64,000 nucleotides of DNA, taken from contig NZ_LR027880.1 in the NCBI RefSeq assembly GCF_900537995.1, positions 3,108,001-3,172,000 on the forward strand, given 5' to 3'. Every line of letters starts with the position of its first letter. The first letter of the stretch is position 1. Below are positions 36,582 through 45,569 of this stretch, piece after piece. The translations under genes and the position numbers were made by a program. The DNA is from Roseburia intestinalis L1-82 (lineage in GTDB: Bacteria; Bacillota; Clostridia; Lachnospirales; Lachnospiraceae). The notes beneath the pieces are model-generated. The model had not been told where the DNA came from, did no database searches, and saw only the letters and a program-made list of their open reading frames with translations.

Positions 36582-38543
36582 TTATTTCTTTGTAGTGACT
36601 GCTTTTACCTTAGACCAGCCCGAATAGATCTTTTTTGATTTTCCATTCACTTTTACAGTCTTATAGGTGCGGACGCGTATGTAATATTTCTTTTTTGCTT
36701 TTAATTTTGAAACGTCCAGTTTTACCTTTTTGGTATTATTGACGTTCTTTGCCACAACCGACTTTTTGAATTTCGCATCCACTGCATACTGGATCTGGTA
36801 ACCGCTTGTCTGTTTTGCCTGCTTCTTCCAGGACACCGAAAATGCTTTTTTCTTTGCCTTTACACTGGAAATGGCGGTTCCTTTCGGTATGATCTGAAAT
36901 GTTTTCTGGTATTTTCCGGTGTAATCACCTTTCATTTCAATCGTGACCGTATAGATACCGGCATTTTTCCGCCCGGACGGCTTCTTTATTTTATAATCCG
37001 TTCCCTCTTTTAACTTCTTTCCAGCACTGTTTGTCACTTTTACCGCCGGCATATGGGACTTACCGTCATAGGTATAGGAAGTCTTTGAGAGCTGGACCAT
37101 CTTTACTTTCGGAAGGGTTCGTACCGTTTCCGTCTTTCCACAGACGCTGCATTTCCGTTTCACTTTTCCGCTCTCTCTGTACTCACTCCACTTATGACCG
37201 GCTGCCGGAATTACTTTCTGTGCCACAAGCACTGTTTTACACACACTGCAATGACTTCCTTCCGTAAGACCGGTCGTCTCACAGGCTGCTGCTACCGCTG
37301 CATCTTTTACCGGTGTATGCCCTGTTGCCGGAATCACTGTCTGTTCTGTCAATATTTCCCCACAGACACTGCAGTGGCTTCCCTCTGTGAGACCGGTCGT
37401 CTCACAGGATGCTGCTACCGCTGCATCTGTCACAATTGTATGACCTTCTATCGGGATTTTTCCAGGATCTGTCTGCGTAGCTCCACTATCTAATGTACAT
37501 ACCGGCAAATACCCCTCCCAATAATCTTCTTCTGTATGACATGTTTTCGACCAGCTGCTGTATGTATCATAAAACTCATCACTTTTCACAAAAAAATTAT
37601 AATAATAACCATCACTCTGGTCATCCCATGTACAATCCACATTATACCAGGAGCTACATATTTTTACTTTATTCCATTCATGGTTGGAACTCGTCACCAC
37701 CGCCGTATCGATTCCTGAGCCATTGCACATCATTGCAAATGACTGGGCATATCCGGCACAGACAGTCTTATCCGTACAGAAAACGCTGTACACAGACTGT
37801 GAATATTCTGTACTCTCCGTTGCAAAATCGCTATTCACAAGAGCCTGATTATAATACACTTTTTCACAGATCAGATCATGTATCTTTTTAACCTTTTCAT
37901 AATCTTTACTGCATTGATCGATCTGCTCCTGCCAGGCATCCACCTGTTCCTTTACTTTTTCCGTCTTTTCCATCCGGTCTGTACCGTTTTCAAACGCAGG
38001 ATAAATACCGAATACCAGAGAAATTGTATCATTTGAATATGAAATTGTATAAACTGTCGCATTCAAAAAATAATATTGTGGATTTGAATACCGAAACATC
38101 AACAGTACATTTTTCTGCTGTGCCTTCGCAAGTGTGCTTCCAGAAATTGCCTGCATCCGATATGCCCCCGACTTTGTCGTCACAGCATCCGTTTCCGTCG
38201 TCAGGTACTTTTCACAGATGACATCTAAGGCATTCCAGTACGCTTTTTCTTCGTCCGATAACTGATCATAAAAGTAATCGCTTCCATACTTGTTCCAGTC
38301 GTCCGCTGCTATGTCTGCCGTTCGAAGCAAAGACTGTTCGGCAATATCACTTTCTTCTATGGATTCATAATCCTCGTCAGCCGCCTCTTCGGTTTCTTCC
38401 TCAAATACAAGTCGTCCTGTCGGCAATTCCATATCCGTTAGGACTTCATCCGCATAAATGCTGTTGTTTTTTTCTGAAAATGCAAATATCAGACTGCAAA
38501 AAATTACCGTCAATATTTCTATTTTTAATTTTGCTCTTTTCAT
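36582..38543 (-). CDS. Secreted transglutaminase-like protein with Cys-pair repeats and Fn3-like tail
   Basis: 653 aa. An N-terminal signal peptide (MKRAKLKIEILTVIFCSLIFAFSEKNNSIYADE by type: basic start, hydrophobic core, cut near Ala-Asp) precedes a transglutaminase-like domain whose Cys (DKTVCAGYA), His (SSNHEWNKV) and Asp (NVDCTWDD) triad is intact at about residues 260-310. Residues 367-448 are two 41-residue repeats, each with CETTGLTEGSHCSVC; a third partial unit follows. The C-terminal 180 residues are Lys-rich with an Ig-like SKTSYTYDGKSH region and an Fn3-like VSWKKQ...YYIRVRTYK domain. It is probably exported and works at the cell surface as a peptidase or crosslinker. Confidence 0.85.
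   Translation of the reverse strand: MKRAKLKIEILTVIFCSLIFAFSEKNNSIYADEVLTDMELPTGRLVFEEETEEAADEDYESIEESDIAEQSLLRTADIAADDWNKYGSDYFYDQLSDEEKAYWNALDVICEKYLTTETDAVTTKSGAYRMQAISGSTLAKAQQKNVLLMFRYSNPQYYFLNATVYTISYSNDTISLVFGIYPAFENGTDRMEKTEKVKEQVDAWQEQIDQCSKDYEKVKKIHDLICEKVYYNQALVNSDFATESTEYSQSVYSVFCTDKTVCAGYAQSFAMMCNGSGIDTAVVTSSNHEWNKVKICSSWYNVDCTWDDQSDGYYYNFFVKSDEFYDTYSSWSKTCHTEEDYWEGYLPVCTLDSGATQTDPGKIPIEGHTIVTDAAVAASCETTGLTEGSHCSVCGEILTEQTVIPATGHTPVKDAAVAAACETTGLTEGSHCSVCKTVLVAQKVIPAAGHKWSEYRESGKVKRKCSVCGKTETVRTLPKVKMVQLSKTSYTYDGKSHMPAVKVTNSAGKKLKEGTDYKIKKPSGRKNAGIYTVTIEMKGDYTGKYQKTFQIIPKGTAISSVKAKKKAFSVSWKKQAKQTSGYQIQYAVDAKFKKSVVAKNVNNTKKVKLDVSKLKAKKKYYIRVRTYKTVKVNGKSKKIYSGWSKVKAVTTKK
37200..37445 (-). 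repeat. Two tandem 123-bp coding repeats
   Basis: 37323-37445 and 37200-37322 encode near-identical 41-residue modules beginning GHT and ending VIPA, each with CETTGLTEGSHCSVC. A degenerate third starts at 37199 (GHKWSEY...CSVCG). The CxxC pair in each suggests a small metal- or disulphide-stabilised module. Tandem identity at DNA level makes copy-number change by slippage likely. Confidence 0.85.
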
Positions 38544-38710
38544 AACATCCTTATCCTTACCTGCCGCTCATTTATCAGTCACAATCTTCTTCCCTGATTT
38601 TAAGAAAACTGTTCATTTTTCATGGCACTTTATGTCCATTATACCTTCCCGCTCGTCATCAAACAAGTCTTATCCACCATATCCTTTGTATTTTTCCCCG
38701 ATCTTTTCTG

Positions 38711-39535
38711 TCAGGATTCTGCGATCAGTTCCGAAAGCGGTGCAAATGTATATCCCATCTCCTCCCATTTGGTCAAAAGTTCATCTAAGATCTCCCCATT
38801 CGTCTTTGAAGTGCTGTGCAGCAAAACGATTGCTCCCGGATGGATCCTGGTCAGCAGTTTATCAAATGCTTCCTCCTTCGTCGGCTGGTTATCGACATTC
38901 CAGTCCACATAGGCAAGGCTCCAGAAAAATGTATTGTATCCGAGTTCTTTTGCCATCTTTAGATTTTCCGTGCTGTATTTTCCCTGTGGCGGACGGTAAT
39001 ATTTGATCATTTCTTTTCCCGTGATCGACTGGTATAACGATGCGACATCATCGATTTCCTTTTGGAATGAAGCCAGCTCCGATATGGATGACATATCCGG
39101 GTGATGATAAGTATGATTGCCAACGGCATGCCCCTCTTCCTCCATGCGCTTTACGATATCTGGCGCTGACTCAAGGAAATGTCCCACGACAAAAAAGGTC
39201 GCTTTTGCATTGTGTTTCTTTAATGCATCCAGGATCGGTTCTGTATTTCCATTTTCATACCCGCAGTCAAAGGTCAGGTAAATTGTCTTTTTATTTTTAT
39301 CGCCCACATACCATGCGTTGTATTTTTTTAATTCATCCGCTGTCACATTGCCGGTCGGCTGGGTTCCCTCCGCTCCAAAGCCCAGTCCCCAGTTATCTGC
39401 CTGATTCTGGACAGACACTGTCTCCACTGTTTTTTTCATCTGCTGTTTCTGCAGCGAACCTGCGCCCCAGCCTAAAAAGAACATAAAAACAAACAGTGCC
39501 GTCACTTTTAAAATTTTCTTTTTGTTATGGTTCAT
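38711..39535 (-). CDS. Polysaccharide deacetylase, PdaA-like
   Basis: 274 aa from the ATG at 39535 (GGAAGGG upstream); the longer frame starting near 39592 lacks a ribosome site. A single N-terminal membrane helix or signal anchor (ILKVTALFVFMFFLGWGAG) precedes a NodB-type carbohydrate esterase family 4 domain: TFDCGYENG (metal Asp), GNHTYHHPDMS (metal His pair), RPPQGKYS and the LLHSTS motif. The overall match, especially TFDCGYENGNTEPILD, is to the delta-lactam-forming MurNAc deacetylase PdaA of spore cortex synthesis. Its exact substrate cannot be told from sequence alone. Confidence 0.88.
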   Translation of the reverse strand: MNHNKKKILKVTALFVFMFFLGWGAGSLQKQQMKKTVETVSVQNQADNWGLGFGAEGTQPTGNVTADELKKYNAWYVGDKNKKTIYLTFDCGYENGNTEPILDALKKHNAKATFFVVGHFLESAPDIVKRMEEEGHAVGNHTYHHPDMSSISELASFQKEIDDVASLYQSITGKEMIKYYRPPQGKYSTENLKMAKELGYNTFFWSLAYVDWNVDNQPTKEEAFDKLLTRIHPGAIVLLHSTSKTNGEILDELLTKWEEMGYTFAPLSELIAES

Positions 39536-39689
39536 GTTTTTCCCTTCCATACCGATTATTGATATTGCATAACATCTACGCATCGCAATCATGCATGAAT
39601 GCTATACTTTACAATATTTCTTTTTGTATTCTATGTGGGAAGGCGCATGTACCATGCCCGGAAATATTGATCCGGAAAATCTGTTACAA

Positions 39690-39742
39690 AAAAAGTACCG
39701 TATACTGACATTTTTCTTTTTTGTCATATACAGTACTTTTTC
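39690..39742 (-). terminator. Terminator of the MacAB-type efflux operon
   Basis: AAAAAGTACCGTATACTGACA pairs with its complement (two C-A mismatches) around TTTTTCTTTTT. On the minus strand the stem is followed by T7. It is about 60 nt past the permease stop. Confidence 0.8.
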
Positions 39743-39802
39743 TTTTCTATCTATTTATCTGTATTCATTTAAAACTTTCCGCCCAGATTCTCTTCTCCGT
39801 AC

Positions 39803-41131
39803 TTACTCATAGCGCAATGCATCGATGACTTCCATCTTTGAAGCCTTATTTGCCGGGTAATATCCGAAGAATACACCGGTTAACATGGAGAAGAACAGGG
39901 AAAGCATGATCGCCGTTACAGAAGGATGCACCGTCATAATAATATAATTTGCATACTGAGAGTACATATTCTGAATGACAAATCCTGCCACTTTTCCAAG
40001 CAGTGCCCCGATTCCTATACCAATCAGTATACCGATGATACCTCCGATCAGACAAAGCATGATCGCCTCTATGACAAACTGCATACGGATGGTACGTCTT
40101 TTGGCACCAAGCGCCATACGGACACCGATCTCTCTTGTACGCTCCGTGATGGACACCAGCATGATATTCATAACGCCGACACCACCCACGATCAGTGAAA
40201 TCGCTGCAATACCGGAAACCGCGATCGTGATCACGTTGAGTACCGTATTGATCATGCCAAGATCAGATGCCATATTGTATGCACTGACGTGGAAATTTTT
40301 GTTGTTTGCATACATCTCATCAAAATAAGATAAAACATCCGTTGTTGCCTGATTGACATCTGCAAGAGGATCGATCATAAGATTAAAATAATCATAACCA
40401 GTCCTGTCAGTCCCCTGCAGTTTAAAACAGGTCTGAAGAGGGATCATCAATTCTGTTACACGGTCTTTTTCCGGTATGGACGTGTCCACTTTTCCAAATA
40501 ATGCTTGGTTATATACATAAACGCCAACTACAACAAAATCAAAAATTCCGCCATCCGATGTTGCAACAGAAAGTGTTTCACCGATCGGATCTTTACCTGC
40601 AAAGTATCTCTCTGCCATCGTATCTGCAATCAGGCATACTCTCTTTTTCCCCTGATTATCTGCCTTTGTCAGATTTCTTCCGGCATGCATTTCCAGTTTC
40701 ATATACTCTAAATATTCCGGTGTGATACCATCAATATTGACATTTGCATAATTCTTGGAATCAGCATCATCTTTAATGGTTCCTGAACCAAGATAGTTCT
40801 GTGCTGCAACACCTGTTACCTCATCCGGATATTTTTCAATCAATCCATCGATCATATCCTGTGTGACATAATCGCTGTCTGTCATATCCGGCTGTTCCCA
40901 GGTAGCCCAGTCTTCATCATTTTCCGGATAACGTGCCTCGACATACGCCTGTACCATATTTCCACCAAGTGAATTCATGGTTGCCGTCAGCGTACTCTGT
41001 ATGGAACCACCGATCGTCGTGATAATGATCACCGAACTGATACCGATGATGATTCCAAGCATCGTCAGAAGCGAACGCATCTTGTTGCTGGAAATACTCG
41101 TGATTGCCTCTTTGATATTTTCCCAAAACAT
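39803..41131 (-). CDS. MacB-type ABC transporter permease
   Basis: 442 aa. An N-terminal helix (SLLTMLGIIIGISSVIIITTIGG) is followed by a large extracellular domain (residues about 45-285) and an FtsX domain of three helices near the C-terminus (IAAISLIVGGVGVMNIMLVSITERTREIGVRMALGAKRR). These are the MacB features: the permease transmits ATP-driven motion across the membrane rather than forming a channel. It overlaps the ATPase gene by one nucleotide (TAATG). With the ATPase and adaptor it forms a three-gene exporter. Confidence 0.92.
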   Translation of the reverse strand: MFWENIKEAITSISSNKMRSLLTMLGIIIGISSVIIITTIGGSIQSTLTATMNSLGGNMVQAYVEARYPENDEDWATWEQPDMTDSDYVTQDMIDGLIEKYPDEVTGVAAQNYLGSGTIKDDADSKNYANVNIDGITPEYLEYMKLEMHAGRNLTKADNQGKKRVCLIADTMAERYFAGKDPIGETLSVATSDGGIFDFVVVGVYVYNQALFGKVDTSIPEKDRVTELMIPLQTCFKLQGTDRTGYDYFNLMIDPLADVNQATTDVLSYFDEMYANNKNFHVSAYNMASDLGMINTVLNVITIAVSGIAAISLIVGGVGVMNIMLVSITERTREIGVRMALGAKRRTIRMQFVIEAIMLCLIGGIIGILIGIGIGALLGKVAGFVIQNMYSQYANYIIMTVHPSVTAIMLSLFFSMLTGVFFGYYPANKASKMEVIDALRYE

Positions 41132-41829
41132 TAATGTTCACCTCCATTATCTGCCACGATCTGTCCATCTAACAGAGTAACGATACGCTCTGTTTCCTGT
41201 GCAAGCTCCTGGGAATGTGTGATCAGAACAATTGTTTTTCCCTGCTCCTCATGAAGCTTATGGAATAAGTCCATGACCATATGTCCTGTCTTAGAATCAA
41301 GTGCTCCGGTCGGCTCATCCGCAAGAATGATCGCCGGATCATTGATCATTGCCCTTGCAATTGCAACACGCTGTTTCTGACCACCGGAAAGCTCATTCGG
41401 TCTGTGATCCGCACGGTCTTCCATTCCTACCATTTTGAGCATTTCCATGGCATGTTCTTTTCCGTTTTTGGAATGTTCTTCTCCATATAGTAATGGAACC
41501 ATAACATTTTTTAATGCATTGGCTCTCGGAAGGAGATTAAAGTTCTGAAATACAAAACCAATCCTGCGGTTTCTGATCGCACTCCGTACTTCATCCGACA
41601 TTCCATTGACATCCTGTCCCTCCAGATAATAATCTCCCTGTGTCTGGCGGTCGAGGACTCCTATAATATTCATAAGTGTACTCTTACCGGAACCGGATTC
41701 ACCGACGATGGAAACAAATTCCCCTTTATTTACGGTAAGGTTGATTCCATGTAAAATTTCAAGTTCATTTGGTTTTCCCAAATAATATGTCTTAACGATA
41801 TTTTCCATTCGGATTACTGGTTCACTCAC
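41131..41829 (-). CDS. MacB/LolD-type ABC transporter ATPase
   Basis: 232 aa from a GTG at 41829. Walker A GESGSGKST, signature ELSGGQKQRVAIARA, Walker B AIILADEPTGALDS and the H-loop in LITHSQELA are complete. It powers the permease encoded immediately downstream. Its start codon overlaps the stop of the adaptor gene (TAGTG). Confidence 0.95.
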   Translation of the reverse strand: MSEPVIRMENIVKTYYLGKPNELEILHGINLTVNKGEFVSIVGESGSGKSTLMNIIGVLDRQTQGDYYLEGQDVNGMSDEVRSAIRNRRIGFVFQNFNLLPRANALKNVMVPLLYGEEHSKNGKEHAMEMLKMVGMEDRADHRPNELSGGQKQRVAIARAMINDPAIILADEPTGALDSKTGHMVMDLFHKLHEEQGKTIVLITHSQELAQETERIVTLLDGQIVADNGGEH

Positions 41830-43247
41830 TACTCATTTCCCTCCACGCTGGTGCTCATACCTTCTGCATCTGAGGTTTCATCTGTAGATGCGCCTGTTCC
41901 CATATCCTGCTCGGAATACATCTGTTCCGGTGTAAACTGCTGTCCTTCTGTCACCGTTCCGGAGTAATCATAAATTAATTTATCTCCTTCTGCCAGATCT
42001 CCACCGGTTACTTCCGTATAGTAATCTACTTCTTCACCAACTGTGATATTCTTCTTCACCGCTGTAGCAGAACCGTCTGCATTTGCCTCTGCAACAAGTA
42101 CGTATGTATTTCCGTCATCATCCGTCTTGACAAGATCATAAGGAATCGCTAATACTTCACCTTTTTCCTTGATCATGACTTTTGCTTTTACTTCCATACC
42201 GACAAGTAATTCTTTGTTATCTAAAGATATCTCTACGGAATATCCTCCGGATGTTGTCTGTCCGTCAGATCCCGTGGACTGTCCTTTGACACGTACCACT
42301 CTGGTCACAGTTCCATTAATGGTCTCATCTCCCATGGCATCCGCTGTTACAGTTGCTTTCATTCCCTCTTCAATCTTTAAAATATCAGCTTCTTCCACAG
42401 TTGCCACCATTTTTAAAGAACTGGTATCTTCGATCGTTACAAGTGGTGTTTTTGAATCTGCATTAACATCTCCGACAGAAACATTGACTGCCGTCACAAC
42501 TCCACCGCAAGGTGCTGTAATATTGCAATCTTCTAACTGTTCTTTTAAATCTGTCAGTTTATCTTTGGAAGATGAATCCGATCCTTTATACTTGTCAAGT
42601 TCTACCGCACGCTGTGCATCCTCGATCGTACGGTTCGTGGTCTCTAATACTTTCTGGTAATCTTCCTCAGCAGTAGTAACTGCTTTCTGTGCAGCTAACA
42701 AAGACTGAAATTCTGCATCCGATTTATCTTCACTCTTATCCCACATAATACTCTGTGCGTTATAAGCATCCTTTGCATCATCAATTGCTTTCTGTGCAGC
42801 TGCAAGCTGTGTCTGCTGATCTTCTTTTGCACGACTGACTGTTTCTGCTGTCTGCTGTGAATTAATACTGTCTGTCGCATTTGTATCAGACATATTTTTT
42901 TCGAGATCCGCAATCTGATCCTGAATCGTAGAGGAATCTAATGTACATAATACATCTCCCTCTTTTACAATATCTCCGACCTGAACATTAACTGCTGTGA
43001 TTTCTGCTAACGCTTTTGAAGTTGCATTATTCTTCGTGATACCCGATACAGTACCTTTTAATGAAATCGTATCAGATAAATCTCTCTTCTGTACCGGCTC
43101 CACCTCTACTGTATTGACTGCTGTTGCTACCTGGCTTGTCATTTTCTTTACTGAACTTCCAATGATCGCAGCTACAACGACCAGAACCACAAGCACAATA
43201 ATAACTACTTTTTTCTTTCCCTTTTTCGGTTTTGTCTTGTTACCCAT
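41829..43247 (-). CDS. Membrane-fusion/adaptor protein of the MacAB-type exporter (HlyD-like)
   Basis: 472 aa. A single N-terminal membrane anchor (KKVVIIVLVVLVVVAAIIGS) is followed by barrel-sandwich strands (ITAVNVQVGDIVKEGDVLCTLD), a long coiled-coil (residues about 110-235) and beta-barrel domains with DGQTTSGGYSVEISLDNKELLVGMEVKAKV. The tail is acidic and Ser/Thr-rich. In Gram-positives such adaptors are thought to guide substrates past the wall. It is the first gene of the operon; its promoter and operator lie at 43369-43409. Substrate is unknown; relatives export lipids, peptides or drugs. Confidence 0.9.
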   Translation of the reverse strand: MGNKTKPKKGKKKVVIIVLVVLVVVAAIIGSSVKKMTSQVATAVNTVEVEPVQKRDLSDTISLKGTVSGITKNNATSKALAEITAVNVQVGDIVKEGDVLCTLDSSTIQDQIADLEKNMSDTNATDSINSQQTAETVSRAKEDQQTQLAAAQKAIDDAKDAYNAQSIMWDKSEDKSDAEFQSLLAAQKAVTTAEEDYQKVLETTNRTIEDAQRAVELDKYKGSDSSSKDKLTDLKEQLEDCNITAPCGGVVTAVNVSVGDVNADSKTPLVTIEDTSSLKMVATVEEADILKIEEGMKATVTADAMGDETINGTVTRVVRVKGQSTGSDGQTTSGGYSVEISLDNKELLVGMEVKAKVMIKEKGEVLAIPYDLVKTDDDGNTYVLVAEANADGSATAVKKNITVGEEVDYYTEVTGGDLAEGDKLIYDYSGTVTEGQQFTPEQMYSEQDMGTGASTDETSDAEGMSTSVEGNE

Positions 43248-43316
43248 TTTTATTACTCCCTTTTTTTATTCGATTTACGGTGATTGTATCATTATCTATC
43301 TGCCAAAAAAAGGCAC

Positions 43317-43342
43317 TTAAGCAAATATTAAGAAATCTTAAG
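43317..43342 (-). promoter_or_regulatory. Three phased TTAAG repeats in the efflux-operon leader
   Basis: TTAAG on the plus strand at 43317-43321, 43328-43332 and 43338-43342, spaced 11 and 10 bp, i.e. on one face of the helix. They lie between the main promoter and the adaptor ATG. Such spacing is typical of OmpR-type response-regulator sites. A minus-strand GATAAT about 20 nt beyond could be a second, regulated -10. Confidence 0.4.
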
Positions 43343-43368
43343 TTTTCCATCCGTAAATCTTTCTTTTT

Positions 43369-43409
43369 TGTATTACTGTAATAATACAGTGGTTTTGTTG
43401 GAGTGTCAA
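43369..43409 (-). promoter_or_regulatory. Promoter and symmetrical operator of the efflux operon
   Basis: On the minus strand TTGACA (complement of 43404-43409), 17 bp, TATTAT (complement of 43381-43386). Overlapping the -10 is a perfect inverted repeat TGTATTA-N6-TAATACA (43369-43388), well placed for a repressor. It resembles GntR/YtrA-type sites, but no such regulator gene is in the window. Confidence 0.7.
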
Positions 43410-43484
43410 GACATTTTTCCGTATTTGGTATAATTTTGCATACCAGTTTTCCCTGTCTTTTAGAATCTACCGTATTCTTTCATC

Positions 43485-43569
43485 GTATCATGTGCAAAAC
43501 CGTCACATGATCCAATTTACCGTTCGTCAATCATGCAAGCATGTTGACTCACTTGCGTTCATTATATCC
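43485..43569. repeat. Dispersed intergenic repeat, copy B
   Basis: Matches copy A (8623-8709) across about 85 bp with few substitutions: the same CCGTTCGTCAATCA, GCAAGCATGTTGACTCACTTGCG and TCATTATATC blocks, and the same entry hairpin as ATCATGTG...CACATGAT. Its right part overlaps the nudC stop codon and supplies the last codons of that gene, so the element inserted at or within the 3' end of nudC. Confidence 0.75.
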
Positions 43570-44399
43570 CGGAAACAGAGCATCATTTCCCGTGTCAGAC
43601 TAAGTCCCTCCGGATCATCCGGGACATCCTCAAAATCAACCCATTCTGCGCAGGCAAGTTCCTCCTCATCCAGTCTCATCGCATCTCCCTCATCATCCAG
43701 TTCACAAAAATAGCCAAGAAGAAGATTGCTGTCAAATCCCCAAGGCTGACTCTTGTAATAACGGATATTTTTTACGGAAAGCCCAACCTCTTCCTTCACT
43801 TCCCTCGCCACCGTTTCCTCCGCAGTTTCACCGATTTCTGTAAATCCGGCAATCAGTGCATATCTTTTATATTCACGGTTTGCATATTTTGTCATGAGGA
43901 TTTTTCTGCCGTTTGTCACACCCACGATCACTGCCGGTGCTATTTTCGGGAAAACCATGTTGTTACAGTCCGGACATGAAAGCATCCGGAGTTTTTCACT
44001 ATGTACCAGTTTATGCCCACATCTCCCACAATAAACATTATCGCGGTACCAGACATACAGATGCCATGCGGTCGCAGCTGCAAGCACCCGCTCTTTCGGC
44101 TGCATGGTGCGTGTCTCAAACATTTTATAGTATACAAATCCCGGCACCTCTATCCCTTCCCCCGGATCTGTCAGAAAATAATCATCCTCCCCGATGGAAA
44201 AAAGATAAACGCATGCAGGGATTTCCTTTCCCATCCCACGACAGATTTCAGAAAGTTCTTTATAGGTCAGATAACACACCTGACCATCATTTTTTGCCAG
44301 AATACGGTTATCTTTAAAGATCATAAGAAAACTGTCTGCCTGTGGTATCTTTTTGTGATATTCATTACTAAGATGCATCGGAAATATATCCTGAATCAT
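43527..44399 (-). CDS. nudC: NADH pyrophosphatase (Nudix), NudC family
   Basis: 290 aa from the ATG at 44399 (AAGGAG 9 nt upstream). A central zinc ribbon (CGRCG...CPDC) precedes the Nudix box GFTEIGETAEETVAREVKEEVG, followed by the SQPWGFDSNLL motif that marks NudC enzymes. These hydrolyse NAD(H) and remove NAD caps from RNA. The last 10 residues or so (NASESTCLHD) are encoded by the dispersed repeat copy B, so the native C-terminus was probably different. Confidence 0.92.
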   Translation of the reverse strand: MIQDIFPMHLSNEYHKKIPQADSFLMIFKDNRILAKNDGQVCYLTYKELSEICRGMGKEIPACVYLFSIGEDDYFLTDPGEGIEVPGFVYYKMFETRTMQPKERVLAAATAWHLYVWYRDNVYCGRCGHKLVHSEKLRMLSCPDCNNMVFPKIAPAVIVGVTNGRKILMTKYANREYKRYALIAGFTEIGETAEETVAREVKEEVGLSVKNIRYYKSQPWGFDSNLLLGYFCELDDEGDAMRLDEEELACAEWVDFEDVPDDPEGLSLTREMMLCFRDIMNASESTCLHD

Positions 44400-44491
44400 T
44401 GTATTTTTCTCCTTTATCTGCATTTATTCTGACAGAACCTGAAACAAATCACACCTAAAATCTAATCTTCTTTGTGCCATCATTCAAAAAA

Positions 44492-44522
44492 CGGATGATA
44501 TTTCGCTTTGAAATACCATCCG
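44492..44522 (-). terminator. Terminator of the rhomboid-like gene
   Basis: CGGATGATATTT against AAATACCATCCG with a 7-nt loop, 15 nt past the stop at 44537, followed by TTTTTTG on the minus strand. Confidence 0.85.
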
Positions 44523-44536
44523 GCCTGTCATATTAT

Positions 44537-45418
44537 TTAACCTTTTTTAATATGTTTATGTGTAAACAGATGATCCTGACAATATTCATAATTGCCGTCA
44601 CACTTTGAACAGAAACGGAACTCTAAATTCGGATCATCAAGTTCTGTCCTGCCACAAATCGCACATTTGTGCCTAGTAATGCCGGAACCCGGTCTGGGTT
44701 GACGCATCTGGGACTTGAACTGCTGTCTCCTGTGTATTTCATGCGGCGAATAACGTTTAAAATTCCGCGTTGAAAAGAAGAAAATGATAAAATTGAGCAG
44801 GGACATAAAAATGGCTATCCTGTCCGCCCAACCACTAATTACAAACTCATAGAGTGTCAGTACCACATATACGATCGCCATCCACTTCATCTTGATCGGA
44901 ATAATAAAGTAAAGCATTACCTGCATATCCGGATACATGATTGCAAATGCAAGGAAAATGGACATATTGATATAATTCGTGGAAAATCCCGACGCAATCG
45001 AATAAGATAACTGTGCTGCCAGTGCAGGCATCTGTGAAATTACAGATGCATTCATTGCATAATAAATACCGTACAGAACAAATGCACCGATCACGGTAAA
45101 TATCATTCCACCGAAAATATATACATTAAACCGGAAAGTTCCCCAGGTACGTTCCAGTGCCATGCCAAGCTGATAATAAAACAATGCCATGATCAGTAAG
45201 AAAATCAAATTTGAATCGGTCGGCATAAACACCCAAGTCACTAATCTCCATATCTGCCCATGTAAAATATGATACGGACTGAGTGTCAGATAGTTTAATA
45301 TACCAGGCGATACATTTCTGAATACAAAGCCGATTGTATATGCCCCTATCAGCCAGATGATCAGATTTGGAACAGCGTAACGACCAATTTTACGTTCTAA
45401 TTTATTTAACCAGTTCAT
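44537..45418 (-). CDS. Rhomboid-like membrane protein lacking the catalytic dyad, with C-terminal zinc ribbon
   Basis: 293 aa. Five to six helices fill residues 20-225. The IWRLVTWVFMP and YYQLGMALERTWGTFRFN phrases are those of rhomboid proteases, but I find no GxSx motif in the fourth helix and no catalytic His in the sixth, so it is likely an inactive pseudo-rhomboid. The C-terminal tail (residues about 250-290) has CAICG...CSKCDGNYEYC and a His, a zinc-ribbon pattern facing the cytoplasm. Such proteins bind or shuttle membrane proteins rather than cut them. It is monocistronic; no partner is suggested by context. Confidence 0.75.
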   Translation of the reverse strand: MNWLNKLERKIGRYAVPNLIIWLIGAYTIGFVFRNVSPGILNYLTLSPYHILHGQIWRLVTWVFMPTDSNLIFLLIMALFYYQLGMALERTWGTFRFNVYIFGGMIFTVIGAFVLYGIYYAMNASVISQMPALAAQLSYSIASGFSTNYINMSIFLAFAIMYPDMQVMLYFIIPIKMKWMAIVYVVLTLYEFVISGWADRIAIFMSLLNFIIFFFSTRNFKRYSPHEIHRRQQFKSQMRQPRPGSGITRHKCAICGRTELDDPNLEFRFCSKCDGNYEYCQDHLFTHKHIKKG

Positions 45419-45540
45419 CGGATAAAACCCTAACCTTTCTTTGAAAACACTACTTTTTTCAGTATATCCGTATGCCTGTGCTTTGTCAATCCAGGCTGAT
45501 TTTATTCATAAAAAGTTTATATTTTTCCCCGATTTGCACA

Positions 45541-45569
45541 TTGTCTTTTGTAAAATCATGTCGTATAAT
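45541..45569 (+). promoter_or_regulatory. Orphan plus-strand promoter upstream of the IS110 element
   Basis: TTGTCT (45541-45546), 17 bp, TATAAT (45564-45569). No gene starts downstream before the insertion element, so it may have driven the dehydratase activase gene at 47245 before the element inserted. The rest of 45419-45680 has no ORF or other structure I can support. Confidence 0.5.

Noticed and set aside
37200..37445. Tandem repeats as a possible CRISPR array
   Set aside because: The repeats are contiguous 123-bp coding modules in frame with a gene; no spacers are present.
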